Below, in pieces: positions 39,142 through 54,100 of a stretch of 64,000 nt of DNA (its first letter is position 1; every line of letters begins with the position of its first letter). The translations under genes were made by a program, and so were the position numbers. The notes below the pieces were generated by a model. It did no database searches, had not been told where the DNA came from, and worked only from the letters and a program-made list of their open reading frames with translations. The stretch lies in assembly GCF_004027225.2 (NCBI RefSeq), contig NC_044283.2, positions 36,958,207-37,022,206 of the forward strand, given 5' to 3'. This DNA is from Strigops habroptila (lineage: Eukaryota > Chordata > Aves > Psittaciformes > Psittacidae).

Positions 39142-42100
39142 AAAAACAAAAAAATAACCAACCCAAGATTTTTTGTTGGGTTTTGTTACAAGTGTTTGGT
39201 TTTGGTTTTCTGTTTGTTTTTGGTTGGTTGGTTTGAGGGTTTTTGGTTTGGGTTTTCTTTTAGTGTTTAAGTTGATTACTTGCTCTAACTACCTGTTACC
39301 ATGATTGATACTGTCTTGTTTCTTTTTTGCACTCCTCTGTATTCTCAGTTATGCTGCCCACCTCCTCAGTTCTCTGTAGTGGTCTACTGAGACAGCAAGT
39401 AGAAAGTACATTCACACAGCCTAACCTGCCTAGCCACTGACATCCTGTTTCAAAACTGGTGCTTCAACAATGTAAGGAATAATTTCTGTATTTCAGAACA
39501 GACACATCACCAAGAAGTTTGTAGCATATCGTTAATATTTGACATTCACCCTGCATAATGTACCACTAAGTGATATCTATCTTGCAATCCCATTGCTGTT
39601 GTGTATGTCTGCCCAGCTTTTCCTTGACAACCCTAATAGGTTCTCACACTTCTCTTAACTAGGCAATGGATGTGTCTGAATAGGATTGTGTAAATAAAGT
39701 CAGGATGAGTAGAGCATTGAAGTAGTTACAGATAGGAAGGGAAGGAAAGTTAAGAGAAAATAGTGACGGGAGGTTCATTAAGGTACCTGAACAGAGTTTC
39801 ATATCATGGGAAGAATTTTGAGAACTGCTAGTTGACGCATAACTTTAATTGGAATATATTCATTCAGCTACCTTCCTTTTGTCATCTTTCACAACGATTT
39901 CAATGATCTCTCTAAGCAGATAGCAACTACAGTGCTAAGATCAGACAACTCTTTAGGAAGAACTTGACCTATTAGAGATATACTGTCCTATCCCATAGGA
40001 ATAGCTGAACTATGAACAGCTCTTTAGTTAAGAGCAGTACTGGCCAGATGACAAAATCAGGACTTTTCTAATGACAGCCTAGGTCATTCAGTGCTTTTGA
40101 AATCTGAGTGTAATTTTAGTTTCCCAAGAATAAGTTACCTCTGGCAGAAATCCACAACCAACAGTGTCTGAACCCAACAGCATAGTATTCCATTAATCTT
40201 CAGGGATAAAGTTGATCTTTGGGATTATAAAAAGACTTGTTTGCATTTTAGAATACATACCTGATTGCTCTATTATAGTGGAGAACTGAGGGTATATGAT
40301 CAGTTTTCTGTTTCTTCTGTACGTGTTTGAAAGAGGGAGGTTGCTGACAGGAGGACAAAGCCATAGCAGTTTCATGTGTTGAGCTATCCTTGTCTGTGCT
40401 CCCCCATGACTGGTAGACATTGTTTTGTATGTGTCTACAATTGCTTTTTGGAGCAACACACTGAGAGTGTCCATTGGACATTTGGGTATCATTTCTCAGA
40501 TCAGCTTTGTTACCAAGATCTGTTAAGACAAGAGTTGTAGTTCCAAATGCAGCTTTCCTATTGATCTTTATTTCTGTGCTGGGTTTTCTGAAGTCATTAC
40601 AAGGGTACTTCACTAAGTTTATGTTAAAGGCTGCAGAATCTTCAACATTCTCTGTCTTTGGAACTAAGGGAAAATAAATTATTGGTTATAATTCATCTAT
40701 GTAGAGTGATACATCCTATTTCTGATCTGTAGTCATAAGTCATCATACAGAGAGTGAAAGAGTAAATTTGCCATACCATCTTGAAAGATGTCAAAACCTG
40801 TCACAGATTGGATATAGTACCAAATTTCTTACAATAAAAAAAGCTCATGCACTTTTGGAGTCAAATACAGCATGTGTTTCAAGATAATATTAATGTTGTT
40901 CAAATAAGACCAGATGTGAATAGTAAAGCTATTGAAGAATTAACCATACAAAGTTAAATTTTACCTAAATACGGGTATTAAAATATTTAAATTTTCCAAA
41001 ATAACCTTTTATAACCCCAGTACTAGGAGATGGCAGGGTATGGTATCTCCCAGCAGCAATACATTATCTAAAGCATTGTTTTACTGTTGACACAAAAAGG
41101 AACAAAAAGGATTAATTTGTTGGGTTTTCTAGTGCTTTCAGGGCTCACACCCTTTCCAAACATTGTACACATCCAAACTTACTGATCCCTTACTGTAAGA
41201 GGCTTTAGAAGCAAGCAGTTCAGACATTTACTTTTCATTTATTTTCTGATGTGAACAACAGTATGTTTCTTCACAGAATCAGAGACCCGTCTAGTGGGCA
41301 ACAATCATTCCAAAAGAGTGGTCAGAATTTATTAATCCTACTTCAATAAATAAGGAGCCTGCAGGTAATCTTTCCAGAGAAAAGGGTGAAAAGATAAACT
41401 TTTATGGGGTCCCTATGTGCAATCTTGTAAAGTAGCTCTGAAACCATAGCGTTCAAGAACAGAGTCCTTTCTTTTCTACCATCTCCAGCGAGCGTCTCAC
41501 TCCTACATCTTCCGTCCATACAAGGAAGAGGGAATGAAGCAGAAGAAAAATGGGTAGATAAGGCATACACGAGGGCACACTCTCTTCAAAGGCATTCTCA
41601 CTCAGAAACAAAATAGGAATCCCTACTGTTCACTTTCAACACTACTTGTTTCCAGGCTCCTTCCATTTTGCCACTGCTGCACAGTGAAACATACTGGTTC
41701 CAGTGCATTCAGATTTGCTTAAGAAAGAATGGGAGCTTGGCCTCATGCTTAGCAAAGGAGCAAGGAATTGAGGTGTAGTGGTAAACAGTTATTTCTGTCT
41801 AGAAACTGAATTATTTTGGCTCTAAGGCCAGTAGCTAACTTTACATACCAAGTATTCTGTCCTCAAAAATTCAGCCTTTTCTGCTGATAGTAGTTAATTT
41901 AGAAAAAACAGACAAAAAAAAATCAACAAAGTAAGAAGGCAAGGAATCTTGAAGTGTGAAAAGAGAGAGGCAAACAAAACTATGTTAAAAAACAATCTCA
42001 AATACCTCTCCTATGATTCAAAAATAAGTTACTTCCTTAAAAAAGAAATTTCATAACAGTATTCCACCAAGTCTAATACATCTTCAAATTCCAGGCCTCT

Positions 42101-45100
42101 CTGCAGTATTGGTACACAGCTACACAAATGAAACTTAGAAGTACCAGAGAACAAACAGGATTTTGTTACAAAGCTTAAAATACAGCATTTGTACACATGC
42201 CATTATGTATTTTAAGGTCCAGCTGACACTATTAATTCCAGGATAAATGTTAGTTGGTAAATCTGAGTCCGTGGACAGATTAAAACTTTCAGGTTTCTGG
42301 CACTGATTTTGCAGGAGAATTATGCAAGATTAGCCTCTGCTGGCAACAACCATCCGGTAAGGCATGGAGACATACTTTTGTTGATTCCTGGCCTAAAGAA
42401 ATGGACTTTAGCTAGTGTAAGATAAGAGTTTCACACACTCTATTCATAAAATGAATAACTAGAATGAAGTAATAATTTAAAAAAAACATTAGAACTTCTA
42501 AGAACCAAAATTAGTACCATAAAGTCACTTCTTCAGCAGCTGGGAATTTGGAGGCACTTTGGAAAGTATGGCTCAATTAAAGATCAATGTGACTTTTAAT
42601 TCTGATTTCAGCATATATACTTTCAGTCATACAATTTAATTGAGTAAATTTTTAACAAGAGGTCCTGAAGCCCACATAAACCCACTAATTCTTCTCAGAT
42701 ACAAAATGCCTGTATATTGTTTACAAATATCTTTTCTTTCAGTTTTGTAGCACCAGAGATAGAAAAATTAAGAACTGTTAAGAATTGTAATATGCAGGTT
42801 TCAGCCATTTATCGAATAATCCACTAAATGTGAAATAAGTATTAGTTTTTCAGGTAGAAAAGTTTAGGTATGGAATTGTTATAGAATTAGCTTTATCCCT
42901 AAAAGCCACACACATGCACACTTCTAGGCTTTGTTTCTTGGAATGTATGTAGCAATTCAAAATGTTTTGGAGCAACAGTCTTGATGCAGATAACTTCCTC
43001 TAAATCCCTCCCTCACTTTTTTCTGCAGAAAGTGCAACAGAATACAAAGCTCCTCTTCACACAGAAAACAGGTCTCAGTGGAAAGTCTGTCCATAGCCTC
43101 ACTCATCCCGTCTTAATATCCAAAATTTCTATACAGAAGTCTGGAGAGAAGTCAGCATGTTACTCATCCCATCTTCCCACCCCTTTCTAGGTCTCATTCA
43201 TAGCTGTTTCTGCCCACCAGATCTAGATAGCAACATTAAAAGCTCCAGCAAGAGACAAACAACAAATTTAGGTAAGAAGTCCCAAATCATCCTTACTCTG
43301 AACTTGGAGGAAAAACCTAGCTCCTGAGAAACCTGATATCCTTCTGGAAAGGGTACCAAAATATACTGCTTTTGTTCACATGACAATGATAATTGCTTTT
43401 CTGCCCCTGGAGATTTCTCTGCAATATGCTGCAATCTTCTAATGAATTTAAGTAGAGTTGAGAGAATGGAGTTTTGTCTCACTCTTTGCCCCTGTAAAAA
43501 CAAGGGGTCAGTGCAGAGGCTTGTCTGTAGAATCCCACCCAAACAGAAAGTAGGAAGACAAGCTCTTTTAGGCTTTAAGACAAGACAGTTTCCATGATTG
43601 TCTGTGTAAGATTTCCCCAAAATCTGAATTTAAGTTAGCTAAATTTAATTACATTAATAGGATTCATAATAAGACACTTCCACAGTTCTAAAAACTGCAT
43701 CAAAACCAAATCCTCCCCCCTTTCGCAGTACAGATTCCACACAACCTTTCAATACCTTCAGGCCTTGAAGTCAAACAGGCATCACAAATTTCAGCAGAAG
43801 GCTTGTTTATTAGGGTACAGCGCATGCACGTCCATTCCTCTTCAGATTTCCGAGCTACATCTTCATTAGAACATGACCCTCTGCCATATGCCCAGCCAAT
43901 TAGGCTATTTCTAGTTGGCAGTTTGCTGTAAAACAAAAGAATGGTGTTAGTCTTTCTGACATTTCTTCTACAAATTGTCTTATACCACTACGTGCAGGGA
44001 GGCACAGGGCTGGAGAACAAGTAATACACGGTGTTATCCCTGCCTGTCATAGCTCGGACAGTATGTCATGGTTAGAGTTCGATTTTATTTTTTTTTCATT
44101 ACGTCAAGGGCAAATCTTTCCCGATGCTGCATTAGTAATACAAATATTTAAACCATAGATTCATAGAAGGGTTTGGGTTGGAAAGGACCTTAAGATCATC
44201 TAGTTCCAACCCCCTGCCATGGACAGGGACACCTCACATTAGACCATGTCACCCGAGACTCTGTCTAACCTGGCCTTGAACACTGCCAGGGATGGATGCA
44301 CTTCTCTGGGCAACCTATTCCAGTGCCTGACCACCCTCACAGTAAAGAACTTACTTATATCTAACCTAAATCTCCCATGTTTAAGTTTAAACCCATTACT
44401 CCTTGTTCTGTTGCTACAGTCCCTGGTGAAGAATCCCTCTCTGGCAGCCTTGTAGGCCCCCTTCTGACACTGGAAGGCTGCTATGAGGTCTCCACACAGC
44501 CTTCTCTTCTCCAGGCTGAACAGCCCCAACTCTCTCAGCCTGTCTTCATACGGGAGGTGCTTCAGCCCCCTGATCATCCTCACGGCCCTCCTCCGGACTT
44601 GCTCTAAGAGCTCCATTTCCATCTTATGTTGAGGACACCAGAACTGCACACAGTACTCCGAGTGAAATCTCACAAGAGCAGAGTAGAGGGGCAGGATCAC
44701 CTCCTTCAACCTGCTGGTCACGCTTCTTTTGATGCAGCCCAGGATACGGATGGCTTTCTGGGTGCGAGCGCACACTGAAGCCGGTTCATGTTCAGTTTCT
44801 CATCAACCAACACCCCCAAGTCCTTCTCCACAGGGCTGGTTTGAATCTCTTCTCCGCCCAACCTTTAGCTGTCTCTGGGATTGCCCCGACCCAGGTGCAG
44901 GACCTTGCACTTGGCTTGGTTGAACCTCATAAGGTTGGCATTGGCCCACCTCACAAGCGTGTCAAGGTCCCTCTGGATGGCATCCCTTCCCTCCAGCATA
45001 TCAACTGAACCACACAGCTTGGTGTCGTTGGCAAACTTGCTGAGGGTGCATTCAATCCCACTGTCCATGTCGCTGACAAAGATGTTGAACAAGGTCAGTC

Positions 45101-48100
45101 CCAACACTGATCCCTGAGGGACACCACTCATCACTGGTCTCCATGTGGACATTGAGCCGTTGACTGCAGCTTTGTGTGTACAGCCATCCAGCCAATTCAC
45201 TATCCAGTGGGTGGGTCCATCCATCAAATCCATGCCTCTCCAATTTAGAGACAAGGATGATGTCGTGCAGGACAGTGTCAAATGAAAATGGACAGAAAGT
45301 TAATCATTAACTGATGTACTCTCCAGCACAATGCCCGAGCTTCTCAAACTCCCCACCGTTTTCAGGTATTGCAGCAAGAAACCTGGCTAGAAAGGGAGAC
45401 TGTTTCAGTACTTTTCTCTCATCTCTTGTATAGAACGCTCATGAACAAATGCATTACTGGATAAAGAACTGTTCAGAAGCTAAACTACAGAAAGTCACAC
45501 AACCTAGCAAACAAATAGTTTTGCTCTCATTTAAATGGTACCCATTAGACCACTTTGTTATTGTAACAGCCAACAGAACTTAAAACCTTAAAAGTTAGAA
45601 AGTCTAGAAAGTCTTTCTTGTATGTCACCATTTGCTAGAAAGACTTTTAACCTTTTAGGAGTCTGCTCAGAATGAAGTATCTTCTTTTTTGTTGTTAGTG
45701 GTGGTTTTGTGGGGTTTTTTCTCCTGATCAGGAGGAGTTCAGGAATGTCCTAGCTGTGACTAGTAAGCCAAATCTGTACTCCAGACACTTCTATAGATTT
45801 AATTTTATGTATTTTTCTGTAAATTATAACACTTCCTATGGCAATACACTGATATAGAATCATAGTTACTATTTTACAGTCACTGCATTTTGTCATAGTA
45901 TATCCAAACATTGTTAGCACAGTAAATATAACTTGAACTTACCTGTTCAGGAAGATATATGTAAGCTTTTCCATACTATGGTTGATAAGTTTTCATGGAA
46001 TTATGCGCTTTTGGGAGGCTTCTTTTTAATTGTAAGAATTTAAGCGCTTAAGTTCATAATGCAAATGCCGTACTTTGGAATTGCTGTGACACTCCTTAGA
46101 CCTATCACTTATTCTGTAATTATCAGTCTCCTTAACAGCCTACATGTCTAAGATAATGGGAGGGATATCCACTACCTACCACACATCTCCCATAACAGGA
46201 AAACTAAGGAGGGTAATGAGAACTGCTGACATACCAGAGATCCTGTGCTGTCAAGAGGCTAAAGCAGACATTACAGTATCATTCACCAAAATACTGTGGC
46301 TAGATAACAAAACAGCTGAAGTGGAAGTGTGAAAAATGGGTATTTTTACATTATTAGATCAGATGTTTATTCAGCTACCAACAATGCGTTACTAGACTGA
46401 ATACGTTTAGCATGTCATGTTTTGAAGTTTAATTCCATGTCGTCCTTCCACTCTGACCACAGTGTCATCCTGCCACCCTTGTCCCCATTTTGGAACATGA
46501 AATATGAGGGTGGTGTTTTTAAGATTCAAGGTACATTTGGATTTGATGAGGTATAAGCTTATAACGGGTATTTTCTTCATTTTTTTTTTTTCAATTGAGC
46601 AAAATCATAAGCTACTTGATTTGATCCAAGAACCACTGGGTTAAATTCTACAGTTTATGATCTGTAGCAAGTCAGTTTGATCACACAGGTTCCTTTCAGT
46701 CTTCAAAGGTTAAAAGCTTGAAATGGTAGATAAACTGCTTAAGCTACATGTACTTTTATTTGGTAACAGTTACTGCACAACAGAAAACGGAGCAGTAGAA
46801 CACAAAGAGCTGACCATTAGGATGAGGACAGCACAAGAAACAACCTTTTCACTTTATAGCTACCATTGTTAAGTTTTTCAGTGAAATATACCACTGTTTA
46901 ACTATTTGTTAAAAAAACCCCAAAGAAACACCACCACCACAAACAACAAAAACCCAAACCACTACTTGTTCTAGAACAGAGAGAAAGAGATCTTTTTTTT
47001 AACTTGCATCATTTTCTAGTTTTCTGACGCAACGGAACACTGCTGTCTTCCCACCCTTCTGCAAAACATTGCTCATTATTGCATTCTGAAAATACAGCAG
47101 GTTGGGGTTATCAGCATGTGAAATATTTATCTTCCAAGCTGGAATTTTCTACTCAAAGGCAATTTTTAAGCTTTAACCAAAATCCCTTCAGCCATCTGAA
47201 TCTTCAAAGTAGGTTGGAGGTGGGAGAGGGATTTGTATGTTCTGTAAATCTTATCTAAAATATATATACACACACACACATACACACGCACACTACTTGC
47301 AAAGCAAAGCAGTGGCTTTTATTAGATTGACAAAGCTCAGTGTAAAAAGGCAAGATTCTGAAACCTCAAATGAAAATTTTCAAGAATAACTTGGGTATAA
47401 GAGTGCAAATAAGGTGCTTTTGGAACTTTTACCCTCTGACCCTTTGTGATATCAAATGCATTTTGTGTGCTCCTAAAATAAAAGAAGGAAATCCACTGCT
47501 TCCACAATTTATGTGGAACTGAAGGCATCCCTGTGGCACACCTGTAGTAAAAGCTTTCCAAATACAATAAGGAAGAAGAAAAAAAAACAACCACCAAAAA
47601 AGTCCTAAGCCTTACGATCTTTGCTGTGCTCTGAATTTACTAAAGTTTTAGTTATCCTCGGCCAGAACAAAATTCCACAGATGCATGATCATCTAGATAT
47701 TCCAGTACTGAAGGGGATATCCTATGAAAAGAAATAGAGACAAAAAAATCCCACCTTATGCCATTCAACTCAGTTGTGCATAAGCATCCAAGCCTATTAT
47801 GTTGATAACGCCAAGAAAAGGGGCAGTTTTTCCAGCAGCAGTGAGTAATTATGAGTACTCTGAATTGTTTTATCATTCCTACATTCAAGTAACAACCATT
47901 TCATAACATATGGGGACTTTGAAAGAAAAGTATGAAAGAATTGAAGCTTTTAACCATTTCTAAATGCCAATGGCCAAAACATTTTTCTTTCACAAAGTCA
48001 AGGATAGCAGATATAAAATGCACAAGTATCTATTCTATTTGAGAAGTGATGTACTGTTACTTAACAGCTCTTCAAGGTGCTTAAGCACTTTGATGCTTAA

Positions 48101-51100
48101 AAGTGTTACAAAGTTACCAGCATACCTTAAATTGACACACTCAGGATCTGCCTTTTGGCACTGAGAGCAGAAGTAAGTCATCCTGTTGTTCTCTCCTAAA
48201 CGGCACACGGAGATCTTCCCATTGCACTGAGCACAGGTTGGGCGCTTGTATACCTTGTAGTGTTTGTAGAGTGGACACCCAGTTTTGCAGCACTAAACCA
48301 GAATATGTTTAAAACTCAAGTTAGAGATCAAATATAAATTTGATATCAGTCCTTCTACACTTCAACTGAAGCTAAAATAAAACAAGCCAAAACCAAATCC
48401 AAGTAAACTGACAGTTCAATGACTACATAAATATACTTAAGGCACATTCACAAGAGCTATCATCTGTATTTCATATTCTTTTATGAAAAGAATGTACTTT
48501 AAATCAGGTGTAACATTGACTGGAATTCTCCACATGGAATACATGCTAGGAACTCCTTGAGTTCAGCTGGACCAGCTTGTTTGATTTAGACATCTTTGAC
48601 CCGGCACCTGCAGGAGTGTTCTTAATGAGCTGATAAGCTCTAGTCAATGCAGCATCCAAAACAAAATTAAACCAAACATAAGCCACAAAACCAACACCAC
48701 CTTCCCTTACCCCAAAAAGAGCCAAAACCGCACCACAGAGCCAGCTCAGACCTGATGCTACAATGTGGGTTGATCAGCCTTCTCAAAACCTAAAGAGCCG
48801 CACAATGCAGGAGTACTGCGTTTCTGCAGTATTTCTGCAGGAGTTGGGTAGCACCCAGTAAGGCTGCTCAGCTTCAATCTTAGCCCTGGCTATGCCAGAC
48901 AAGCTGCCTCATGAACAGCCACTTGGCACTATGGTAAGCTCCCTAGATCCTGGAAGAAAGTCCTATTAAATTAAGTATAGTACAAGCCCAAAGGGCACAG
49001 TGACCTAGAGAGCCTCCAGAGGGCTGACAAGCAGGTACATTTCATGAGACAGCTCACATGGCATCAGCATAGACATACCTCAGCTAAAACTGGCAGAGAA
49101 ACAACAATAAAACCAAAAACAAATAAGAAAAGCCCAGTTGAGTTGCAGCCAACTCTGCAGAGCCACACGAGTTTCTGCACTACAATTGCAGTTCAAACAA
49201 TACTACAGCTGGCCCAGCAATACCAGCCCAGCTCTGGCAGGGCTCAATAGCTCTAGCTCCATGATGCATGATGACCCTTGAGTTCTCCCCAGATACAGGG
49301 GTCTTTGAGCACAGCGTATTTGCTTCTGCTGTGCTCTTGAATAAGCCTCACTGACTGAGAATACTTTCACTGGTACAATGTAGTAATTCAATCAGAAGGA
49401 ATTACTAATGTATAGTTACATTAATATTCACAAGCAGTTTGCTTTCTCCCCAAGATTTCTCACAAGGTTTACAGCTAGTTTCTTATTAGCAGTTTTCTCC
49501 CATCCAGTTATTTGAAAAACAAACAAAAGCAACAGTTTTTCACACAAACAAGATTCCTCATCTTTGCATCTGTAAGGTGTTACTACAAACAATATAGTAG
49601 GATTATACAAACATTCTGTAACAGTCTATAAAAAATGATCATGCACTACCCCTTGTATTTACCTATTTCCACTGGTTTTATCTTAAAGAGACTTGGGGGA
49701 GAGTGACTGTCCTTTTTAAGCACTTGACTGGTGAATACTTGCTAAGTATAGGTTATAAAAGTTTTGAAAATGGCTAATGTGAGCTACAGAAAGTTTAATG
49801 TGTTTGTTTACTGTCAGTCTAAAAGACTGTGACACATTTAAATTTCCTAGTACAATAGCTGTTGCAGAACTGGATGTTATCTCTTTACTGTCAGACTTCA
49901 GTGAAGCCTGGAGAATGAAAAGATTTGCCTAGCCAACAGACTAAACTACTCTTCAGTAGGTTGGGGAAAGCAGGCATTTACGCAGACTATTAAAAGAATT
50001 ATGTTTTTAGCCTTTATGATTGAAAGATGGTATTAGGTAAGTCAGGTGCTCTCCTCCTAGCCTACCAAAAAAAAAAAATGTTTAGCAGCACTAGCTCCTT
50101 GCCTTTCATGAATACCAAGATAAACAGATGAGAATTTCACTGCTCCTTTTCATTTCTCTGCATGCAGCTTAAAGAAGAAAAACATACAAGAATTCTGTCA
50201 AATTCTCTCTGCTATTTTGGAAAGCTAAAGAGCAACCAGGATGGAAGAAATTAAATCCTACTGAAGTTGTGGCAGTAGGGAGAAGCTGGAATTTATTTCA
50301 CTTTAGCAACCAAAAACATTGCTTCAGTTAGGAGGAAAAGAAGAAAAAGTTGTTGGAAGTTATAATCTGTTCACTCAAATAAATATACTTGCTATTGCAA
50401 GTTTCATAAAGGAAGCTACATGAATTACCTCCATACTTCCCTGGGGCAGACTTTAGTTCCCAGTTTGAAGAGTGACTTTTATGTTCTCTTACAAGTAAGT
50501 GTGTGCTTAACCTACAGCAAGTCTGACATGTTCAGAGCAGCATTACAGCACATGCATAGTGAAACTGAACTGGCCCTTAGGCAGCATCTGTCAAACTCTT
50601 CTGCTGCAACTGGGCCAAGCTATGCACATTCTTACAGTCTGGACTCCCCCACCTTTCCATCATTTGACAATTCACAATTAATATAGAGCACACAAACCAA
50701 CATTCCTGTTCATGAGAACACTTGTCCTGATGCATCTTTTGACTGTTTTAACTAGATGATCACATACAGCTAATGTGCTGGAGTCAAGTTTTGGAGGTTT
50801 CTCATAAACATGTGCCAATACCTTATAAAAAAGCAGGGTAAAATCACGTGTCATTTTCACTAAGTGACGTATATGCTCATCTGTCAGTTGGCAAACCTGT
50901 AAGTAAGACAAAAATTATTTTTAGAATATTACAACGCCAAGGGACAACAGCAGAAGACCTATAATGCAGGGGCACCTTGAACACCTTCAGCTGATGTGGA
51001 ACTGTGTTGCCTCCTGTTGTGGTAATTCTTTGACTTCACATTGATATATATCATCTCAGTAAAAATGTATGTTTTCACATTCTATACTATAGAAACTTAC

Positions 51101-54100
51101 TGTGTAAATACCAAGCAATGTACTTTACGTCACGTTTTGTGACACAAAACATTAGGTAAAAGTTTCAGCTGTCTTCCTCTGTACTGACCTAAGAGTTCCT
51201 GATCACAGGAATCATGTGAAGTTAACCACTCTTAGTTGCCTCTTAATTTACTCATGGATTATGATACAAGCTATCTATCATCAGAGGCTCTTTTCTGCAA
51301 GAGATCTTCAGGAAAAATATTTGAGCCAAAGGCATCACAATTAGAGAGATATATCAACCCAATTTTTGTTAAGAAATCACATTTTTCTTTCCTTTGCCAG
51401 TTCACATTGCAGATACAATTAAAATCCTGACTGATCCTATGAAAAGCTTTCAAAATATTATGTATATAAAGCTTTTCAGTTACTATCTTCACCAGCTTTT
51501 CTTTACATTTTATGTAATGTCAATCTGTTTTGTAAACATTGGGCTTCTTTTCAAACAAACTTTGGAGACCCATGCTTAAGGATCTTAACCAAGAAAGAAT
51601 GTTGAACAATGGTAGAAAAGTAAATGATGCCAGCTAGCAAGACAGGAAGTGGAAGAAACAGCAGCAAAAATAATCAGCTCTACCACATAAACTATTTTGG
51701 CTAGCAACTGAACAAAGAAAACCTAAGCACTTTTCACTTTATTTATAGGCTGACGATTTAATGGTAGCACAACAGGATGCCAGACAAAGTCAGGATTTTA
51801 AAGTTAAATTAATTCCCTGCTAAGGAGAGGTTTCAAGATGTAAGAGAGAAGGCTTAGCCCTGCAAAATATGTCCACTCTGTGAAGCAGGAGTAGCAGCAA
51901 CAGTTTCCAAGAAATGCTATTACAAACGTCTCCAGTTATAATGTTAAAACATTAATTTAGTGTCTTAGAATAACTTGAGAAATGATATATGATAAAACCA
52001 AGGTAAGAAGATGACAAAATGTTATATAAATATGTAAGTACATTCTTAATACTTTGGTGTCGTTAAAACCAATCTTGTGACATTTCACCCACCTGAACAG
52101 CTGGATGAAGACCACTGTCAAACAGTGCTTCATTTTTTATTATATTTCCCACTCCAGGTAATACTGCTTGATCCAGTAACACATCACACAACATGAGGGT
52201 TTTGTGCTGCTTAATCTCACTTTCTGCTCTTAGGAAACTAAATTTTGGAGAACAGACATCTAAGCTTTCCATCATTCTCACTTTCCTCTCACTCTCAGCT
52301 GCATTTCTGGAAGAGAATAATACATGAAGATTTATTTTTATTTTAATTATATGCTAACATAGCAGTATGATTTTAAAAACAATACATGAAAGTAATAATA
52401 ATAGAACATTATATGCAGGTAGCAGAAACCTTGCAAATACCAGTGACAGGAAGAGGCACAGAAATTACATTAACCACCCCTCCCAGAAACAGGTAAGTGA
52501 TACATGTAAGGAACATGCATCTGATTCAACATACAAGAACGCACTCTCATTTTGTTCATATTAGTTTGAAAAATAATTGCCAGATCCTTATTTTAAAACT
52601 ACTTCCAACATGGAAAGACCATGCATCTGGACCATCAAACATAACTGACTGTATGGTTACATGGTCCAATAGCTCCAATAAGTCAATAAAAGATAATAGC
52701 TTCTTAAACCTTGACTTTACTAGGTTACATATAGTTGCTTGAAAATAATACAGTACTAGAAGTCTCAGGCTTACACAAGCTTTTGTTTTGTAACATTAAA
52801 TATGCATATATATGTTACTTGAATTTACATGCTGCTTTTCTCCAAAGAGCCTTAAATGCTTTAAAATCAAGCTTGCTATTATTTTTATTAGCAGTGAGAA
52901 GCATAACGCTGATGGTCAAAAACGTGCACTTAATGTAAATTAGAACAATTATATCAATTTGCTTCCAAAAAGAAAGCAAACATAAACACACACCCTTGAA
53001 GCATAAAATCTGAAACCAGTAATTAACAAAGGTGCTTGTTCTTGTTAAGGAATTGAGACTTGCATGGAAATTAAAGGAGCAATGGGGTTCAGCATTCAGA
53101 TCTAAGAACGGAATTGTATCCAACTTCCATTTGCAGTCTTGATGCTATTGCATAGAACTACTTTAGCTGTATGTAAACTCTGATACAAAAGTAGCAAAAT
53201 TAAATTACCATACCAATATTTAGAAAGCTTTGTTTCTTTGTGTCTATGGTGGTATCCGAGCACTTAATTTTGAGTGTGATTTTTCACTATGTTCTTAAAA
53301 GAACGTTGTAAAAATAAACCAAACTGTGTTTAATTTGGTTAGTTTTTGCTTTACCTATACTCTACTGTCACCTCGAAAAAACAAACAGTATCCTCTGTAA
53401 GCTGTATCTCCAAAACTGGTAGTGCTGCATTTCTGTTTTTGCTTCCATTGGGATTAATGCACATGGAACCGTTCATACCGAAGTGAATCCTTGGAGAGAA
53501 AAGAGAGTTCTTACAGGTATTTTATTTTAACAATGTTTCCAAGCATTACACTAGTGTATGTTTTGAAGTAATAAACTATTCTTACCTAACCAAGTCAGTA
53601 TGTATGTACATTTATTCTAGTCATTAAGAGGAACACAGCAACAAACTACTTGCTTACATAATGCTCGATTCCCAGAGAAAAACCTCCCCAAGTCAAAACT
53701 ACTCCAAAACATAGCAGTTTTCCAGTGGTCTTCAAAATTCACTAAACAGAAGCCAAAACTGATCATTAAGTAACACACTTTTCTGGTGTATCACACTCAG
53801 AATTTTTTCTGCTTGACTTGCTGGTCTTCCAACACAGGTTCTTAAGTCCCCAAGGAGGCTGAAGGAAATGAGGCTACTCTACCAGAAAATTTTCTGTTAA
53901 ATCAGGCAGAAGTTACCCGGTATGAAAGGAAAGATTTCAGTTCCCATATTGCCAACACTTTTATCATATCAAAGCTACTTCCAATAATACCATAAACAAA
54001 GTAATTAACATCTGCCATATGTTGTTTTCTGCTTTCTTTGCCTACAACCAAGGCAAAACCTGCAGGTCAATTAAAAATTAATAAAAGAAAGAAACTGAAA

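Larger units (their letters stand above)
38333..40260 (-). other. NEIL3: NEIL3 intron 8 with long A-tract
   Basis: A GT-AG intron. It contains the A37 tract and GT-rich patch annotated separately and is otherwise AT-rich unique-looking DNA. Confidence 0.85.
43926..48125 (-). other. NEIL3: NEIL3 intron 6 with a CR1 insertion
   Basis: A 4.2-kb GT-AG intron, the largest of the gene. It contains the CR1 at 44154-45285 and a CA/TA microsatellite at about 47262-47292. The remainder is AT-rich. Confidence 0.85.

Noticed and set aside
43700-43755. Extension of NEIL3 exon 7 to the stop at 43700
   Set aside because: A good donor at 43755 restores the phase to exon 8 (332 V, then PKTEN), matching the human protein; the extension would be intron retention.
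44246-45117. + strand frames of 69-78 codons
   Set aside because: Antisense to the CR1 reverse-transcriptase region at 44154-45285.
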